From positions 9,493 to 60,012 of the forward strand of contig JALTVI010000065.1 in assembly GCA_027049035.1 (NCBI GenBank): DNA of 50,520 nt. The letters are read 5' to 3'. Source of the DNA: Sulfurovum sp. (GTDB lineage: Bacteria; Campylobacterota; Campylobacteria; Campylobacterales; Sulfurovaceae). Positions within the stretch are counted from its first letter, which is position 1, and each line of letters opens with the position of its first letter. The notes under the pieces were generated by a model. It made no database searches, was not told the DNA's origin, and was given only the letters and a program-made list of their open reading frames with translations. A program made the position numbers and the translations under genes. Below are positions 35,954 to 49,500 of this stretch, piece by piece.

Positions 35954-36815
35954 CCGTTTCCACCTTTTCGACTTTCTCAACCTTCACCAGCTCCTGGATA
36001 CGGTCGATCACATTCTGTACGACCCAGTCAGGTGTAGAGGCTCCTGCGGAGATCCCACAGAGCTGTTTGCCTTCAAACCACTCCGCCTCCAACTCCTTTT
36101 CATTCTCTACCAGGTAGCTGTCATCACAGTAGGTTTTACAGATGGAATGCAGCTGCTTGGTGTTGGAGGAGTGCTTCCCGCCGATGACCACCATTACATC
36201 TGCATCTTTGGCCAGTGCCGCAGCAGCATCCTGATTTTCAAACGTCGCATTGCATATGGTGTTGAATACACGTACCTCTTTATGCTCCAGAATCAGCTTG
36301 TTGACCACCTTGAGGTAATCCTGCGGCTTGCGTGTCGTCTGTGCGACCACCGCCACCTTTGAAAGGATGGGCAGACCGTCAAGTTCATGCTCGTCGATGA
36401 CCACGAAGGCATTTCGCGGATCTTTGGCGTAGCTGACCACCCCTTTGATCTCAGGATGATTCTTGTCACCGAAGATGACGATGCTGTAGCCCTGCTCGCT
36501 CATATCGGCGACAATGTGCTGCGGTGTAGTGACGTAGGGGCAGGTTGCATCGATGATCTCGTTCTTCTGGCTTTTGAGCTGTGCGAGTTCATCTTTGGGA
36601 ATGCCGTGCGTTCGGATGACTACGGAGTCTTGGGGTGCGATCTCTTCGAACTTTTCTGCCAATCCAATGCCAAAGCCCTCTTTAAGGCGGTTAATCTCGT
36701 CTTTGTTGTGGATGAGCGGCCCATAGGTCTTGCTGCCCTGATGCTCTTCTGCAATCTTGATGGCGCGCTTGACCCCGAAACAGAATCCGTAACTCGATGC
36801 CAGCTGTATCTTCAT
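35946..36815 (-). CDS. ispH: 4-hydroxy-3-methylbut-2-enyl diphosphate reductase
   Basis: This is the last enzyme of the MEP isoprenoid pathway, a [4Fe-4S] protein making IPP and DMAPP. The three cluster cysteines are visible in [10 protein letters not shown] (near residue 12), [11 protein letters not shown] (about 93) and [11 protein letters not shown] (about 190). The substrate-binding motifs [11 protein letters not shown] and [11 protein letters not shown] are present. At 289 aa it is of normal length. Its ATG lies directly after the pheT stop codon, and its end overlaps aroA by eight bases. In Campylobacter the two genes are, as I recall, in the order aroA-ispH; here they are swapped. Confidence 0.97.
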   Translation of the reverse strand: MKIQLASSYGFCFGVKRAIKIAEEHQGSKTYGPLIHNKDEINRLKEGFGIGLAEKFEEIAPQDSVVIRTHGIPKDELAQLKSQKNEIIDATCPYVTTPQHIVADMSEQGYSIVIFGDKNHPEIKGVVSYAKDPRNAFVVIDEHELDGLPILSKVAVVAQTTRKPQDYLKVVNKLILEHKEVRVFNTICNATFENQDAAAALAKDADVMVVIGGKHSSNTKQLHSICKTYCDDSYLVENEKELEAEWFEGKQLCGISAGASTPDWVVQNVIDRIQELVKVEKVEKVETGE

Positions 36816-39152
36816 CTATCGCAGCTCCGCGCCGAAAGCCTTTTCGAGCGCCTCCATAATCTCTTTCATCACCGCTTCGATGTCACCCTCTTCAAGCGTC
36901 TTTTCCATCGACTGGATGAAGAAACGGATCGTCAGCGACTTCTTCTCACCCAGTTTCTCATCGGTATAGATATCCACAGGGTAACTCTCTTTGAGCAGCG
37001 GCAGGTTCAGTGATTCAAGCACCTTCGCTACCTCATAGTAGTTCACCGACTTGTCAATGACGATACTGAGGTCCTTGTAGACCCCCTGGAATTTGGAGAT
37101 CGGCTTGGCGTTGATATGCTGTGGCAGCAGCGCCTCGAAGTCAAGCTCCGCAATAAAGGTAACCGGAATACTGTACTCATCCTGCACTACAGGGTGCAGC
37201 TTGCTCATAAACCCGACAACCTTGCCATCCATGACGATGTCAGCAGACTGGTAAGGGTGAATCAGACCGTTTTTCTCACTGCATGGCAGCAGCTCGAAAT
37301 GGCCGATGACACTGCCAAGTTTCTGTGTAAATACAGCGAAATCGACAGGAGCCGGTTTACCCGCATTCTTGACACTCTCCATCTCCGCTTCGCCTGCAAA
37401 AACAAAGGCCATCTTTTCGCTCTGGTTACGTTTGGCATCGAAGACTGCACCGATCTCAAAGAGCGGAATGGACTTCTTCGAGTAGCTTACGTTGCGCTTG
37501 ACAGCCTGCAGCATATTGACCAGCATCGTACTGCGAAGGGTGTTGAGCTCTTCGGCAATAGGGTTGGCAAGCTCCAGCGCCGGCGCTGTCACTTCGAAAC
37601 CGTACTTCTCCAGCACCGCCTTCTCGCTGAAGACATACGAAACATTTTCGTAGAAGCCCACACCTACAGCACGGTTTCGAAGCGCTTTTTTGGCCTTGAA
37701 ACGCTCACTGGTTGCGTTGAGATGCTTCTTCTCCGCAAAAATCAGGGGTTTTGACGGAATATTGTTGATGCCTATAATACGTACGATCTCTTCGGCAACA
37801 TCCTGAATATTTTTGATATCGTGTCTGAAGAGCGGTACCTTTACTGCAATCTGATGCTCATCCATCATTGTGATGCCAAAGCCCAGTTTCTGCAGTACCG
37901 TTGCAATTTTACCCAGTTCGATATCCATACCGACAATCGAAGAGATCTCTCGTGCATCAACCAGTATCTTCACCTCTTCACGCTCTACTTCGACATCGAG
38001 CGATCCCTCATAGCAGTTGATCTGTGTATACTTCTCCATTAAACAGGCAAGGAAAGCCAGGCCAAATCCAAGGTCGGGGTTGGAGCCGCGTGAAGTCTTG
38101 TAGAAAAGCTCATCCTTTTCAATATCCAAATTGGCTACCGCTTCGGAGAGCAGATCAGGGTTGATGTAGCTCGCCTCGATAAGCACCTCTTTGCAATGCA
38201 CTTTTGGCAGTGTCTCTTCTGCCTGGGAGATACCAACGATACCTACATGCTTACTGTTGACATGCACATGGACAATACCCTTTTGGCGTCCCTCGACACT
38301 GATGACAACTTTTTCATCTCCACTGGAACAGAAGCTCGCACAGTCGTACATCCGAAGTATCACACCGGTAGTATGAGTAGCGTAGGCAAGTATTTTTTCA
38401 AGTACACTCCCTGCTTCCACTTTCACCATGGCAAGCCGCAGATCAATCAGAAAACTGCTGTCGGCCTCTTCAATCGCAGCCAGCTTGTAACGCAGGTCCG
38501 CCTCAACATCACCCTTGAGGTGAAGCTCCACCTTTCTGGCAATACCAAGCTTCATACGCTCAGCCTGCTTGTACTCAAAAGGCTTCATCTCGATGTTCAG
38601 CGCCGCGCTCAGGTCACGCGCCACGCCGTATACGCTTAAACAGTCACCGCGGTTTGCCGTCAGCTCCAGTTCGATGACCGTATCGGCCACTTTTTCATAC
38701 GTAGCGAGTTCACGCCCCACTTCCAATTCACCGATGCTCTCATCGAGGATCATGATCCCCTTGCCCATTTCTGGCAGTCCAAGCTCGGAGGAGGAGCAGA
38801 CCATACCGTTGCTCTCCACACCGCGAAGCTTCGCCGGTTTGATCTTGAAATCCCCCGGAAGCACGGCACCCACAGTTGCCACAGCAACATACTCTGCATC
38901 GACCACATTGGCCGCACCGCAGACAATCTGCTCCACACCACTGCCGATGTCGATCTGGCAGACATTGAGTTTGTCCGCATCGGGGTGTTTCTCGCAGGAG
39001 ACGACTTTTCCGATCACCACTTTGGCAGGGATGTCGATCTTCTCCATGCTGTCCACTTCCAGCCCGATAGCGTTGAAGGTCTCATAGAGCGTCTCATCCG
39101 AAACATTGCCCAGGTCGATAAATTCATTCAGCCATGTACGTGTCACTATCAT
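36816..39152 (-). CDS. pheT: Phenylalanine-tRNA ligase, beta subunit
   Basis: This is the larger subunit of the (alpha-beta)2 PheRS, with a tRNA-binding and editing role. The 778-aa protein has an N-terminal EMAP/OB tRNA-binding domain ([19 protein letters not shown]). B3/4 editing and B5 domains follow. A catalytic-like core includes [20 protein letters not shown], and a C-terminal ferredoxin-like anticodon-binding domain ([20 protein letters not shown]) ends the protein. The start overlaps pheS by four bases (ATGA). The gene ends directly against ispH. Confidence 0.98.
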   Translation of the reverse strand: MIVTRTWLNEFIDLGNVSDETLYETFNAIGLEVDSMEKIDIPAKVVIGKVVSCEKHPDADKLNVCQIDIGSGVEQIVCGAANVVDAEYVAVATVGAVLPGDFKIKPAKLRGVESNGMVCSSSELGLPEMGKGIMILDESIGELEVGRELATYEKVADTVIELELTANRGDCLSVYGVARDLSAALNIEMKPFEYKQAERMKLGIARKVELHLKGDVEADLRYKLAAIEEADSSFLIDLRLAMVKVEAGSVLEKILAYATHTTGVILRMYDCASFCSSGDEKVVISVEGRQKGIVHVHVNSKHVGIVGISQAEETLPKVHCKEVLIEASYINPDLLSEAVANLDIEKDELFYKTSRGSNPDLGFGLAFLACLMEKYTQINCYEGSLDVEVEREEVKILVDAREISSIVGMDIELGKIATVLQKLGFGITMMDEHQIAVKVPLFRHDIKNIQDVAEEIVRIIGINNIPSKPLIFAEKKHLNATSERFKAKKALRNRAVGVGFYENVSYVFSEKAVLEKYGFEVTAPALELANPIAEELNTLRSTMLVNMLQAVKRNVSYSKKSIPLFEIGAVFDAKRNQSEKMAFVFAGEAEMESVKNAGKPAPVDFAVFTQKLGSVIGHFELLPCSEKNGLIHPYQSADIVMDGKVVGFMSKLHPVVQDEYSIPVTFIAELDFEALLPQHINAKPISKFQGVYKDLSIVIDKSVNYYEVAKVLESLNLPLLKESYPVDIYTDEKLGEKKSLTIRFFIQSMEKTLEEGDIEAVMKEIMEALEKAFGAELR

Positions 39153-40141
39153 CTAAACTGCTCCAGCAAACGGATATCGCCCTCGAACAGGCTGCGAAGG
39201 TCCGGTATTTTGTGCATCAGCATCGCAATACGCTCGACCCCCAGGCCGAACGCATAGCCGCTGACATCTTCGTAGTCGACTGCCTTGAATACATTGGGAT
39301 CGACAATCCCGCATCCGAGGATCTCGATCCATCCCGTATGCGAACAGACACGGCACCCCTCGCCGCCGCAGAAGATACAGCTGATATCCACTTCCGCAGA
39401 GGGCTCGGTGAACGGGAAGAAGCTCGGGCGGAAACGCACGTCGACATCACCGAACATATATTGCAGAAAGTCGGTCAGGATCGCCTTGAGGTTGGCAAAG
39501 GAGACCTTCCCTTTCTCATCGACGACAAGCCCTTCGACCTGATGGAACATCGGTGTGTGGGTCACATCGTAGTCGCGTCTGAAGACAGCGCCTGGCGCTA
39601 TCATACGGATGGGCGGCTTCTCTTTGAACATCGTTCTAATCTGCACAGGTGAGGTGTGCGTACGCAGCAACCCACCGTCTTTGAAATAAAACGTATCCTG
39701 CATATCACGTGCGGGGTGATACTTTGGCAGGTTAAGCGCTTCGAAGTTATGGAAATCATCTTCGACCATCCCGCTGGTCTCGACAGAAAAATTCAGTGCC
39801 GTAAAATAGTCGATGATCTTGTCCATCGTCTCCATCACCGGGTGCAGTGCCCCCTTCTGCGCCAGTGTGCCATAAAGCGACACATCGATCGCCTCGGCTT
39901 TGAGCAGACGCTCGATCTCTTCAGCCTTCAGCTCTTCATAACGCTTGTCAAAGAGCGCCTGAAGTGCAGCTTTCTGCTTGTTGAGGCCCTCTGCAAAGGC
40001 TTTCTTCTCCGGCCCGGGAATGTCTTTCATCTTCGCAAACTGCGCAGCGAGAACCCCCTTTTTTCCAAAGAGTTCGATGCGCACCTTCTCCAGCGCTTCA
40101 AGCGAATCGGCCTGCAGTATCTTTGCTTCCAAATTTTCCAT
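39149..40141 (-). CDS. pheS: Phenylalanine-tRNA ligase, alpha subunit
   Basis: This is the catalytic subunit of PheRS, which charges tRNA-Phe. The 330-aa protein has an N-terminal coiled coil, then the class II core. [12 protein letters not shown] and TSPVQIRTM, with [18 protein letters not shown] of motif 2, make up the active site, and [18 protein letters not shown] is motif 3. Four cysteines in [14 protein letters not shown] form a likely structural site. It is the first gene of the run and overlaps pheT by four bases. GGAG lies about eight bases upstream of the ATG. Confidence 0.98.
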   Translation of the reverse strand: MENLEAKILQADSLEALEKVRIELFGKKGVLAAQFAKMKDIPGPEKKAFAEGLNKQKAALQALFDKRYEELKAEEIERLLKAEAIDVSLYGTLAQKGALHPVMETMDKIIDYFTALNFSVETSGMVEDDFHNFEALNLPKYHPARDMQDTFYFKDGGLLRTHTSPVQIRTMFKEKPPIRMIAPGAVFRRDYDVTHTPMFHQVEGLVVDEKGKVSFANLKAILTDFLQYMFGDVDVRFRPSFFPFTEPSAEVDISCIFCGGEGCRVCSHTGWIEILGCGIVDPNVFKAVDYEDVSGYAFGLGVERIAMLMHKIPDLRSLFEGDIRLLEQFR

Positions 40142-40511
40142 AATGCTCCATTTATCGCATAATAATTGCCGTGATTCTAACGAAAAGTTGCTAACAAGGG
40201 GATTTAATGGGGTTCAAAAAGCCTGTTATCGGGGCTTGAAGAGAATGCATTTTCGGTTTCATTTCTCTGTTATACCGAACTTGATCAGGTATCGTTATTG
40301 GGAACTGGTGTATTGGTTATTGGTTTTTCTACATAATAAGTCATACCATCTCGTCATCTCTTACTGGATGCGGAGTCTTGACGCTGTTTGGAATCGGAGA
40401 GTTTATCAAAGTGTATCCCCTTGCGGGATACTCCCGTCAGACGTCATTCAACCAATCAGCGCAAAGGCGAAGATGCACCTAAAGGCATACACTTCGTTAA
40501 ATTCGCGTTTC
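40142..40511. other. Intergenic stretch with decayed dispersed repeats, no gene
   Basis: No credible gene is seen. The stretch holds the ATTGGTT-type heptad element at 40,293. CGTCATCTCTTACTGGATGCGGAGTC-like sequence at about 40,353 resembles a decayed copy of the ATCCCGCA palindrome. A GGAGAGTTTATC string near 40,395 is shared with 300 and 24,425. The first 50 bases would hold the pheS promoter; GTTAGAATCACGG on the minus strand is a weak candidate -10. Confidence 0.55.
40293..40328 (+). repeat. Degenerate heptad element, ATTGGTT type
   Basis: It reads as heptads GTTATTG, GGAACTG, GTGTATT, GGTTATT, GGTTTTT. It matches the minus-strand element at 25,427-25,463 except at about three positions. 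Confidence 0.65.
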
Positions 40512-43500
40512 CTATGGTACCAATGTCTGCGTCAGGTCATCGTCGACTTTGACATGCACTGTCGGGTCGTTGCTGTTGGTATATTCTGTATAGCCCCCAC
40601 TGCTTGCACCCTGCTGCCAGCCATCAGAAGCATTGAACGTGACTTTGTCGTTTCCGTTATCCCCTTCAATCGTAAGCGTATCGTTCGTATCAGTCATATT
40701 TACCACATCACTCAAGCTCAGGGTACCGAGATCATGGTCTCCGCTCTTACTTAGATCAAGTGTTTCAATATTATGCAATTTGCTGAAGTCGATTCCTGTT
40801 CCATCCAACGCAACGATTCTATCGTTTCCTGCACCCGCATCGATATCTGTACCATCAAATCCAATAATATCGTCTCCAGGGGTTGGAGCAGTACGATCTA
40901 TCGTTACTGCACTTGGATCGTTCACAGTGACTTTTGTACCGTCATTGATATTGGTAAAGTCATTTCCATTTTGCAGCCAGATATTGTCACCCTCGTCTTT
41001 GAGTGTAATACTGTCTCCCGCATCAGTAGTTATGTTTAATGCTTTTGGAGAATTACCTGTCATCGCTGTCACTTCCGCACCGGTCATGGTCAAATGATGG
41101 TCACCATGCACGGTTAAATCAAAGCCTTCAATATTTTTCAAGGCACTCATATCGATGGTGTGCGCAGCATCAGAGCCATCATAATAGCCGTCCCAGTCGG
41201 TACCGAAAATCACCGTATCGTCCCCGCCGAGACCATCAACGCCTTTTTTGTCGTAAAGAAGCGTGTTGTCGCCAGAAGTTGCCTGCTGCTGTGAAATGTT
41301 CATGGCAAACGATCCGCTCGCACTTTGTGTCGTGCCGTCGTTCGGCGCTGCGTCATGGACGATGATCTCGGCATTGACCGTACCCGAAAAATCGTTTTGG
41401 GTCACGGTCAGTTTGTCGATGCTGTTATGCTCTATGCCGACACTCTCACTGATGGTATAGGTATCGGTACTACGATCATAAGTGACACCCGAGGTCAGCT
41501 CCGTTCCCTGGAAATAAAGTACGGCATTCTCCCCAAGTCCAGTCAGTTTGACCTCGTAGTGTTCAGAACCGTCCACATCTGCCGAAGCGGTGTTGAAGTT
41601 CAATGGTATCTTCTCACCCTCTACACCTCCGGTAGGAGAAGGGTTCATCGTGATAGGATCAGCAACGGAGAGAACCGATACATCGATAGGAACGGAAGCA
41701 TAAACTTGCTGTCCGCCGTCCTCCACACCGGAGATCAGCTGAAATTGTGTTGAAATACCTCCAATCTGAGCAGGTGCCTTGACATAGATCTCCGGTACCG
41801 GATTGGCACCGCTGCCAAGAGGGATGTTCCAATAGTTGTTTGTACCACCGTTTGATCCAAGGTTTTGCGCCAGTGTCTGCGATGGGCCATAATAGACCAG
41901 CCACCCCGGCGGCACATCACCGAGAATCACTGTTTTGAGTGTTTCCGGTGTCGTATTGTTTGTAGCGTTATCTATCAGATTCCCGCTGAAAGGATTGCCG
42001 TTTGCATCGGTCACCTGAATCAGTTCATCCTCTTTTCCGTGTGCTGTTGGGTTTCCGCCGCCGGTGTCCAGACCATCGGCCACAGGAGCAATGTCAATCT
42101 CAAGTGAGCCAGTATGCTGGTTTGTATTCTGTGCATGATCCTCTTGTGAATAGAGCGTATATTCAAAATAGGCTTTGCCTGACTCGTTGGAATCTGCTAT
42201 GAAATCCAGATCGACAGTGGTTCCGGAAACAGTGATGGGTACATCATGGGTTTCACCCGGATTGAAATGCACTCCACCAAGTGTCACACCGAACTGTCCG
42301 TTTCCGACATCGGTTGAATGCGTATAGGTCACGGAGATCGTAGTTGCAGGACTACTGTCGGTATCACTCTTGACCAGATGGGCGAAGATGTTCTTTGTAC
42401 CATCTCCATCCGGGTCAAAACTGTTGTCCACCGTATCAAGCCCGAAAGTGATCGTCTTGACAATATCTTCCTGAACATCTACCTGCTCTGGTGTAATGCT
42501 TACCGTGTCTGTCACCGGCTCGATGTTGCCGCTGAAGTCGGTCGATACCACATCTTTTACACCACTCTGTGTGTAGGTGGTCAGGGTCGTGGTGAAGGTG
42601 ATGTCATCCTGTCCTATGAAGTTGATATTGTTGTGATTCAAATCCTGCTTCGGTGTGATCTCAAGGGCGTTCAGTGCAGCTTCTATCGCTGCTTTATCAC
42701 CCGATCCTCTGTAAGTCAAGATGTCCGTTCCATTGACATTCTCATAGCGCCATCCGGTTACGACACCGCTGTGGATGGGCTGCCCTCCGGCACTGACATC
42801 GACAATGTTAGGATCGAGCCCCTCCACTGTAATGGAGAAGAGATCGGAATTGATATTTTGATTCTCTTCCGCATTTAAGCTTCCCTGCACATCATTAATG
42901 TCGAATTGGATGATATCCCCCAGCTTCGTTGTCGTGTCTTCCTTGAAGCCGCCCTGATACGGATCAGCCGGATTGGTGTCAAAGGTCGGATCGACCGTAT
43001 AGCCGTCTTTTTCATCGACAACACCATCACCATTGACATCGGTAATCCCGATGATATCCATCGGAGCATCGGTCGTGCTACCGCCAAAATTGGGATCCCG
43101 GTGGAAGGTAAGCGTAAAGTCTCCCGTCTGCGCCGTCGACTGTGGTGTTGCTGTACTTAATGTACTATCAAACTCCTGATTGATGAATGAGATCTTGACA
43201 TCGGAAGTAGCTGACGCGGCATTAATATAGTTACCGCTGACCTCGAACTGCAGGTTGTAGGTTTTGGTCGCAGTATCCATCACGATGGGGTTTTGATTCA
43301 GATCTACAAGCCAGGTATTGTTGCCTGTCGGCAGCCCCGTTGCCGGATCGATGGTATCCCCGACATACTTCCCACCAATAATCCCGATACCATCAGGCAG
43401 CCCTTCAATACGAATACTGCGGATCTGTTCGGAACCGTCGATATCCAAACCGTTTTCACCGTTCGTCCCCGTTCCATTTTCATTTTGCGTATCCACCCCT

Positions 43501-46500
43501 TTGATGATCACACTTGCCTCAATGGTCGTTGGCGCACTAATCGTAACATCGTGCCCGCTGACGGCAATGTCTGTTGTACCGTCTCCGTCGACATCGGTAA
43601 TGTCCCCATCTTTAGCATCTGCAGTGATATCGTCCGTTACCGGATGCAGGTTGAAGGTATAGTTCGCACTCTCCTGGAAACCGCTTTTCGTGTCGATCAG
43701 GTCCACCGTTGTCCCATTCTGTACCGCCTGCGTTTTGTCGGAGACATCGAATTTGAAGCCAAAGTCCGTCTGATGCGGCGTTGTGACATTGGCGGGATCT
43801 TCTTTCCCCCCGATGTCCGCATCGTAGAGTACATAAAGATCATTTTCCCAAACATTATTATCGGTGATTTTATAGAAGTCGACTCCATTTTCAGTCACCA
43901 GTTCGACCCTATGATCATTTGGATCGGCAGCGACATCCTGAATGGTCTTCTTCCCACTGCCGTTTCCGACATAGATGGTAAAATCTGCCCCGCTGATACC
44001 GTTGAAGTTCTGTCCATTTACACTGTATGCATCTTTTGCAATCCCCAAAGCACTGACATACTCGTCACTATCCGGCAGTGTAGTCGTGGTAGCAAAGGTC
44101 ATATGTGTCAAAGCATCCTCATTCACATCAGTCGAGGCTTGCAGGACATTGGTAATCCCTTCCGCTTCAGGAGTCACAAGCAGGGAAACCGGCTGCACCG
44201 CGGAAGTTTTGGTATCTCCGTCATCTTCTGTGGTGTTATATTTAAGATCGAAATTGATCTCTCCGCTGAAGTGTTCCTTGAGTGTTATGATTTTGACCTT
44301 GCCAGCATCGATGTCCGCCGCATTCGTTGCCCAGATACGGCTTGAGCCTGTTCCCCCAACCAGTGTCGCACCTGTCACATCAAAGTCGGCACCAAGATTT
44401 TCGATGGTGACTGTCAATGTCTCCGAAGCGATGTCATCCGTTGCTGCGTTCGGGTCTGTTACCGTCGTATCGATCTGGTTCTGATTTGGATCGTTGGTTT
44501 TGAGGTTGTCATAGGAGTCGATCTTATCTGGTGTTTTAAAAATATTTTTGAGATCGAACTCCACAAAAGTGTCCGTATTTCCCGTTGTGTGCGTCGTACC
44601 GGAATCCTCTTCGGCCACCGCGCTGTATTTTCCACTCTTGTTGGGGTCGAGCGTTACCGTCAGATCCTGCGTAGAGGCATCGACACTCGTTACGATGTCC
44701 TGTGCATATATCTCGTTGTTTACCACATCATCCGCGACACCTTTTACAAATACATGAATGTCATAATTTTGGCTTTGCGCACTTGTATCTGTTCCTTGGC
44801 TTCCATCAGAGAATGTTACTTTGTCAACTGCGTATCCGCTGGCTTTGAGGACAATATCGGCATTGCTGTTGTGCGGCGGAATGATAAGCGGCTTGTCCGG
44901 TCCCCCTGACTGCCCTACCTGATCATAGTTCTGGACCAGCAGTTTCCATGTGTGGTTCGCCGTATCGTACTGCACCACATCAATAGGCCCCGTCTGCCCC
45001 TGTGGCACTTCAGTTACCTGCCCAAAGTTGGAAGTGGCAGTAATGATCTCTTTTGTACCGTCACCATTGATATCAAAATAGATCGCCGCATCTTCGGGGA
45101 TACCGTCGATAAAGACATTCACATGCTCCGAACCATCCGCATCAAGTGAAGAGACCCTGCTGTTCAGAACGATCCCGTTGACTACAGAACTCGCATCGAT
45201 CGTACCGTTAGGGTTTCGTCCTGCATCTTCAAGCCCGTTGGACTGCGCGATCGCCACGATGATAGGATCAACCGCAGGATCAACATCCATTTGCAAAGTA
45301 CTCGTCAGCGAATTAACCGGGCCATTGGTGCTGTTTGGATTATCTTCATCATGATCGAGGGTGCCCAGTGTCATATCCACTTTCACGGTACCGGAGTAAT
45401 TGTCCGGCGCTTTGAATTTGACGGTATTGAGATACTCTATTGGTATTTGAACCGGCGCGTTCAAGGTTTTGATGACATCGATCGAACCGTTGTTATACAT
45501 TATCTGTGCATCGGTCAATATAGTGCCGCTGCTGTCGCGTACACTGTGAAACTCTACCCAAGTGTCTTCCGAAGCATATGGATTGCTGCTGTTATTCTTG
45601 TCATCTTCATTGCTTGCAGAGAGCACAAATCCGGCATCGGCAGTATTGAAATCGTACCAGGCATCCTCCACGGCATGGGTTGCGTAGGTGTGGTCAGGGT
45701 TGAGGGTGACATCGGTGTTTCCATCGTGGTTAGTATCAGTCGCGATTTCAGCAATAGGCTTCACCTCCACATTTACATCGACCGGACCGACACTGCTCGT
45801 AGCAGTCGCCTGTCCCCCACCGTCGTCGATATCCTGCGTCGTCGCGCTCACTTTGAGGGTGAAGTCTTTGGAGCTGTGACCCGGTGGCAGAATCTTGAAG
45901 CCCTCCACATCACTGATAGGTGTTGATGCGTCGATGGTGATCGTTGTCGAAGCAGTCGCTCCGGTATTGTTCTCATACACCAGTGTCGTACCGTCTGCTT
46001 TATATATCTTCGCGCCATCGGGAATATCAGCGATGGTGACAGAGGTAACAGTTTCGTTTCCGGGTACGGAAAGGACATCATCGATAGTAAAGTGAAGATT
46101 CAAATCTATGAGTGTGTCTTCATTGCCACTCGATGGATCTGTTGTGATCGTGGTGTCGTTGGCGACTGGGGTCACATCGATATCAATCGTTGTCGAAGCA
46201 CTTTCTGTTTGAATCAGCGGAGCGACATCTGTAGAGTCACTGTCCGTATCTGTCACATTCACTGTTACGGTAATACCATCTATATCAGCACTGTCATTGT
46301 CTGGTGTTTTAATGTATATCTCCGGTACCACCGGCAGACCTGTTCCACCTGGTACCGTAACACTAAAGCCTCCACTGGCATCTTGCCCGTTTCCAGTTGG
46401 ATTGCTGCCTACAAAGTAGCGGGTCCCGGCAGGCAGATTGGTGCCATCGAAAACCAGTTCATACTGTTCTGATCCATCCTGATCCACTGTCGGCGTAATC

Positions 46501-49500
46501 GTGAAAGTGTTGTCTATGCGGATCCAACTGTCCTCATCACCACTGGCAGGACCCGTAGTCGCTATAGCAGGAGTATCCGTTACGGCCTGAACATCCACAG
46601 TGACCGATGTCGAGGAAGTCGCGCCCGGTACACCGGCTATAGGGTTGCCATTGCTATCGACCTCATAAGAGGTCACTTTCATTGTAATATTAAGGTTGTC
46701 GCCACTCTGAGGTACAGGATTTATCTGCATTGATTCAAACTCAGCTTTGGTCATCGTTAATGTACCTGTTACCCCATTGATATGGTCAATGGTGCCATCA
46801 CCATTTTCATCAAGATCACTGAGAACAATAGTGATAGGTGCACCTGTCGAGGTATATGTATTACCTCCATAGATCAACTCCGCTCCGCTCGTTACCCCTG
46901 TAAGTGTGATAGCTCCCAAACGCTCCGGATTGTCACCGGCAGTACCTATACCATTTTGATCTATATCATCTACCACAACAGGAGCGGTCAGCCCCAGAGC
47001 AACGGCGGTATCTTCTTCTGTACTAACTGAAGTGCTGACAAGAGTCGGAGCATCGGAGACAGGATCGATAGTCACTGTTACATTGGTAACGTGAGCGACC
47101 CCATTTGCATCCGTATAGGTGTATTGTACCGTGTCTTGACCACTGTAGTTGGTGTCTTGCGAATTGGTTCCATCGAAACTCGGTGTATATTTAAGTTGTC
47201 CATTTGCCAATATCTCTGCATATCCATAAGTTCCCTGCGTTGTAATGACCGTATTGGCAGGTGTAGCATTGGCGTTGGTATTGATAATGGTCGATGTATC
47301 GTGCGATCCCGTCGCTCCCTCTTCGTTCACCACCAACGTATCTGTTGTTGGCACATTTGCATCATCGACAATGGAGACCTTGAAAGTTGAAGGACTCTTG
47401 TCTCCGTCATCGTCTGTCAGAGTGATGTTGAAATCGAACTCGAGATTGCCGTTTTCAAGCAATAAGTTCTCATGATCTAGATCGTGGTAGAGCGTGGTGG
47501 TGTAACCTGGGTTTGGGCCAGTTGGATTGGTAATCTGAACCGTGAAGATGGTATTGGTAGACGTTGCAGCCGTTAAAGTGTGACCATCTGCTGATACTGA
47601 ATAGGTAACCGGATCGCCATTGGAAGAGAGACCCGGTGTGTTTGTACCATCACTTTTAGTCCAAGTATCATCAATCTGTGACGCATCAAACTTGATGTCA
47701 TAGCTTCCGCCAAGTTTCGATGCATCAACTGTTATCGTACCGGTTTGGGTTGTTAATCCCGGATGCGGATCCGTTCCTGTCGGTAAATCTTTTTCATTAA
47801 GCGTAGCATCAGTCGTACTGCCTATCGTTGCAAATGTGTCATCCACCTGGATAGTCTGCGAACCCGTCACCGCTGCCGTATCATTGTCAATGTCATGAAC
47901 TTTGTATGTAAAGGTTGTCTGAAAATTGTTGACATCAAAGCCTGGTGGTGTCGGTGGATTTGGATGAACATAGGCATCTGGTGAGGTATATTCCCATCTT
48001 CCGTCATAATAGACTTTCAAAATGCCCTTGTCTATGGCATCGCTTGTTGTATCGATGAGTATAAAGTCACTGGAAGTCGCTGTGTCTTTGTTCAATGTTT
48101 GGGTATGCCCTTCCCATGTCACCTCGGTAATACCGGCACTGTCACTGCCTAGACTGAAGTCAAGTTTGTGCGTCAAAGTCGGCGTGGAAGTCATTTGGTC
48201 GTTACTGGGGTCTGCATCATCGTTGATGTCGTCCGCCCTGTCGTAGTTGGAGGTACCGTCAAATGTCGAATGTACTCCACCTTCATAAACTTTGACAAGA
48301 ACATTTTTGCTGTTATCTATAGTCGGTGCCGCACCATCGGTCACATCGATAGTCTGATGACCGTTAGAGGTATCACCATCGGAATCTTTCAATACATAGC
48401 TGAAACTGCCGTTTGTCGCACTGTCCGGAGCGTCACCAGAAAGGTGGTTATCATGGTCAAATGAGGCAACCGGTGTAAACGACCATGTACCGTCTGCATT
48501 CACAATCAATGTGCCGGTCGGTGTCGTAATCGTATGGTCATTTCCGTCACTAATATCGATATCTGTCGTCGTACCGTCCAGACGGATAGAATCGATTTTG
48601 GCACCGTCTGCCCCTTTGATATCAGGTGTCGTCGCATCGGTGATGAGATTGCCACTCAGCGTACCGGCACTTCCCTCCACAATGCTTTGGTCGGCATCGT
48701 TCACGGCAGTTGGTACATCATCTATCACATTCACTGTCAAACGGTCGGCCGAAGTAGTCGTCACAGATGAATCCGTATCGGTGACTTCATAATCCAGAGG
48801 AACAGATAGAGTATTTGTGCCCTGTACCGGATTGTGATCCAATTCTTTATAAAGAGTCAGTGTTACACTCTGTGTCGAGCCTGTCGCATCAGTAGGATTA
48901 TTGATGACAGCAGTAAAGACGGTATTGGTTCCATCGGTAGCGGTCAGTGTGTGACCATCAGGACTGATATTGTATTGAAGCGCATTGCCGCTGGAGGTCA
49001 ATGCCGCACCGGTCAGTGTCGAGGTGGTCGTCGCGTTAAATTTCACATCGGTGATATCATCTTTACCCTGCATAATACCCAGTACTTTCGTTACCTCTAC
49101 ATCTGCTGTTGTATTACCTGCACTTCCTATATCTTTAATGTCTTTTTCATTTATAGTTGCTGTAGCAGGTTGAGGATCAGGGTCGGTATCGGTAATGGTG
49201 ATAGGTTGCGTAGCACTATTAGAGATATCACCATCTCCATCGATCAGGGTATAAGAGAAAGTACCTTTTGCTGCATCTGTCGGTTCATTGACAGATGTAT
49301 TTGGAGTGAACGACCAGTCTCCATTCGGATTGACCGTCAATGAACCCACTTTTGTTGTAACGGTCTGCGCTGGATCTGTGCTGTTGGCAAATGTATATGT
49401 TACAAGGTTGTCATTGGTATCCGTATAAGTAAACGAGTGGATAGTCGCACCGTCTGCTCCTTGAGTATCAGTCCCACTTCCTGTTGTTATGACATTACCT

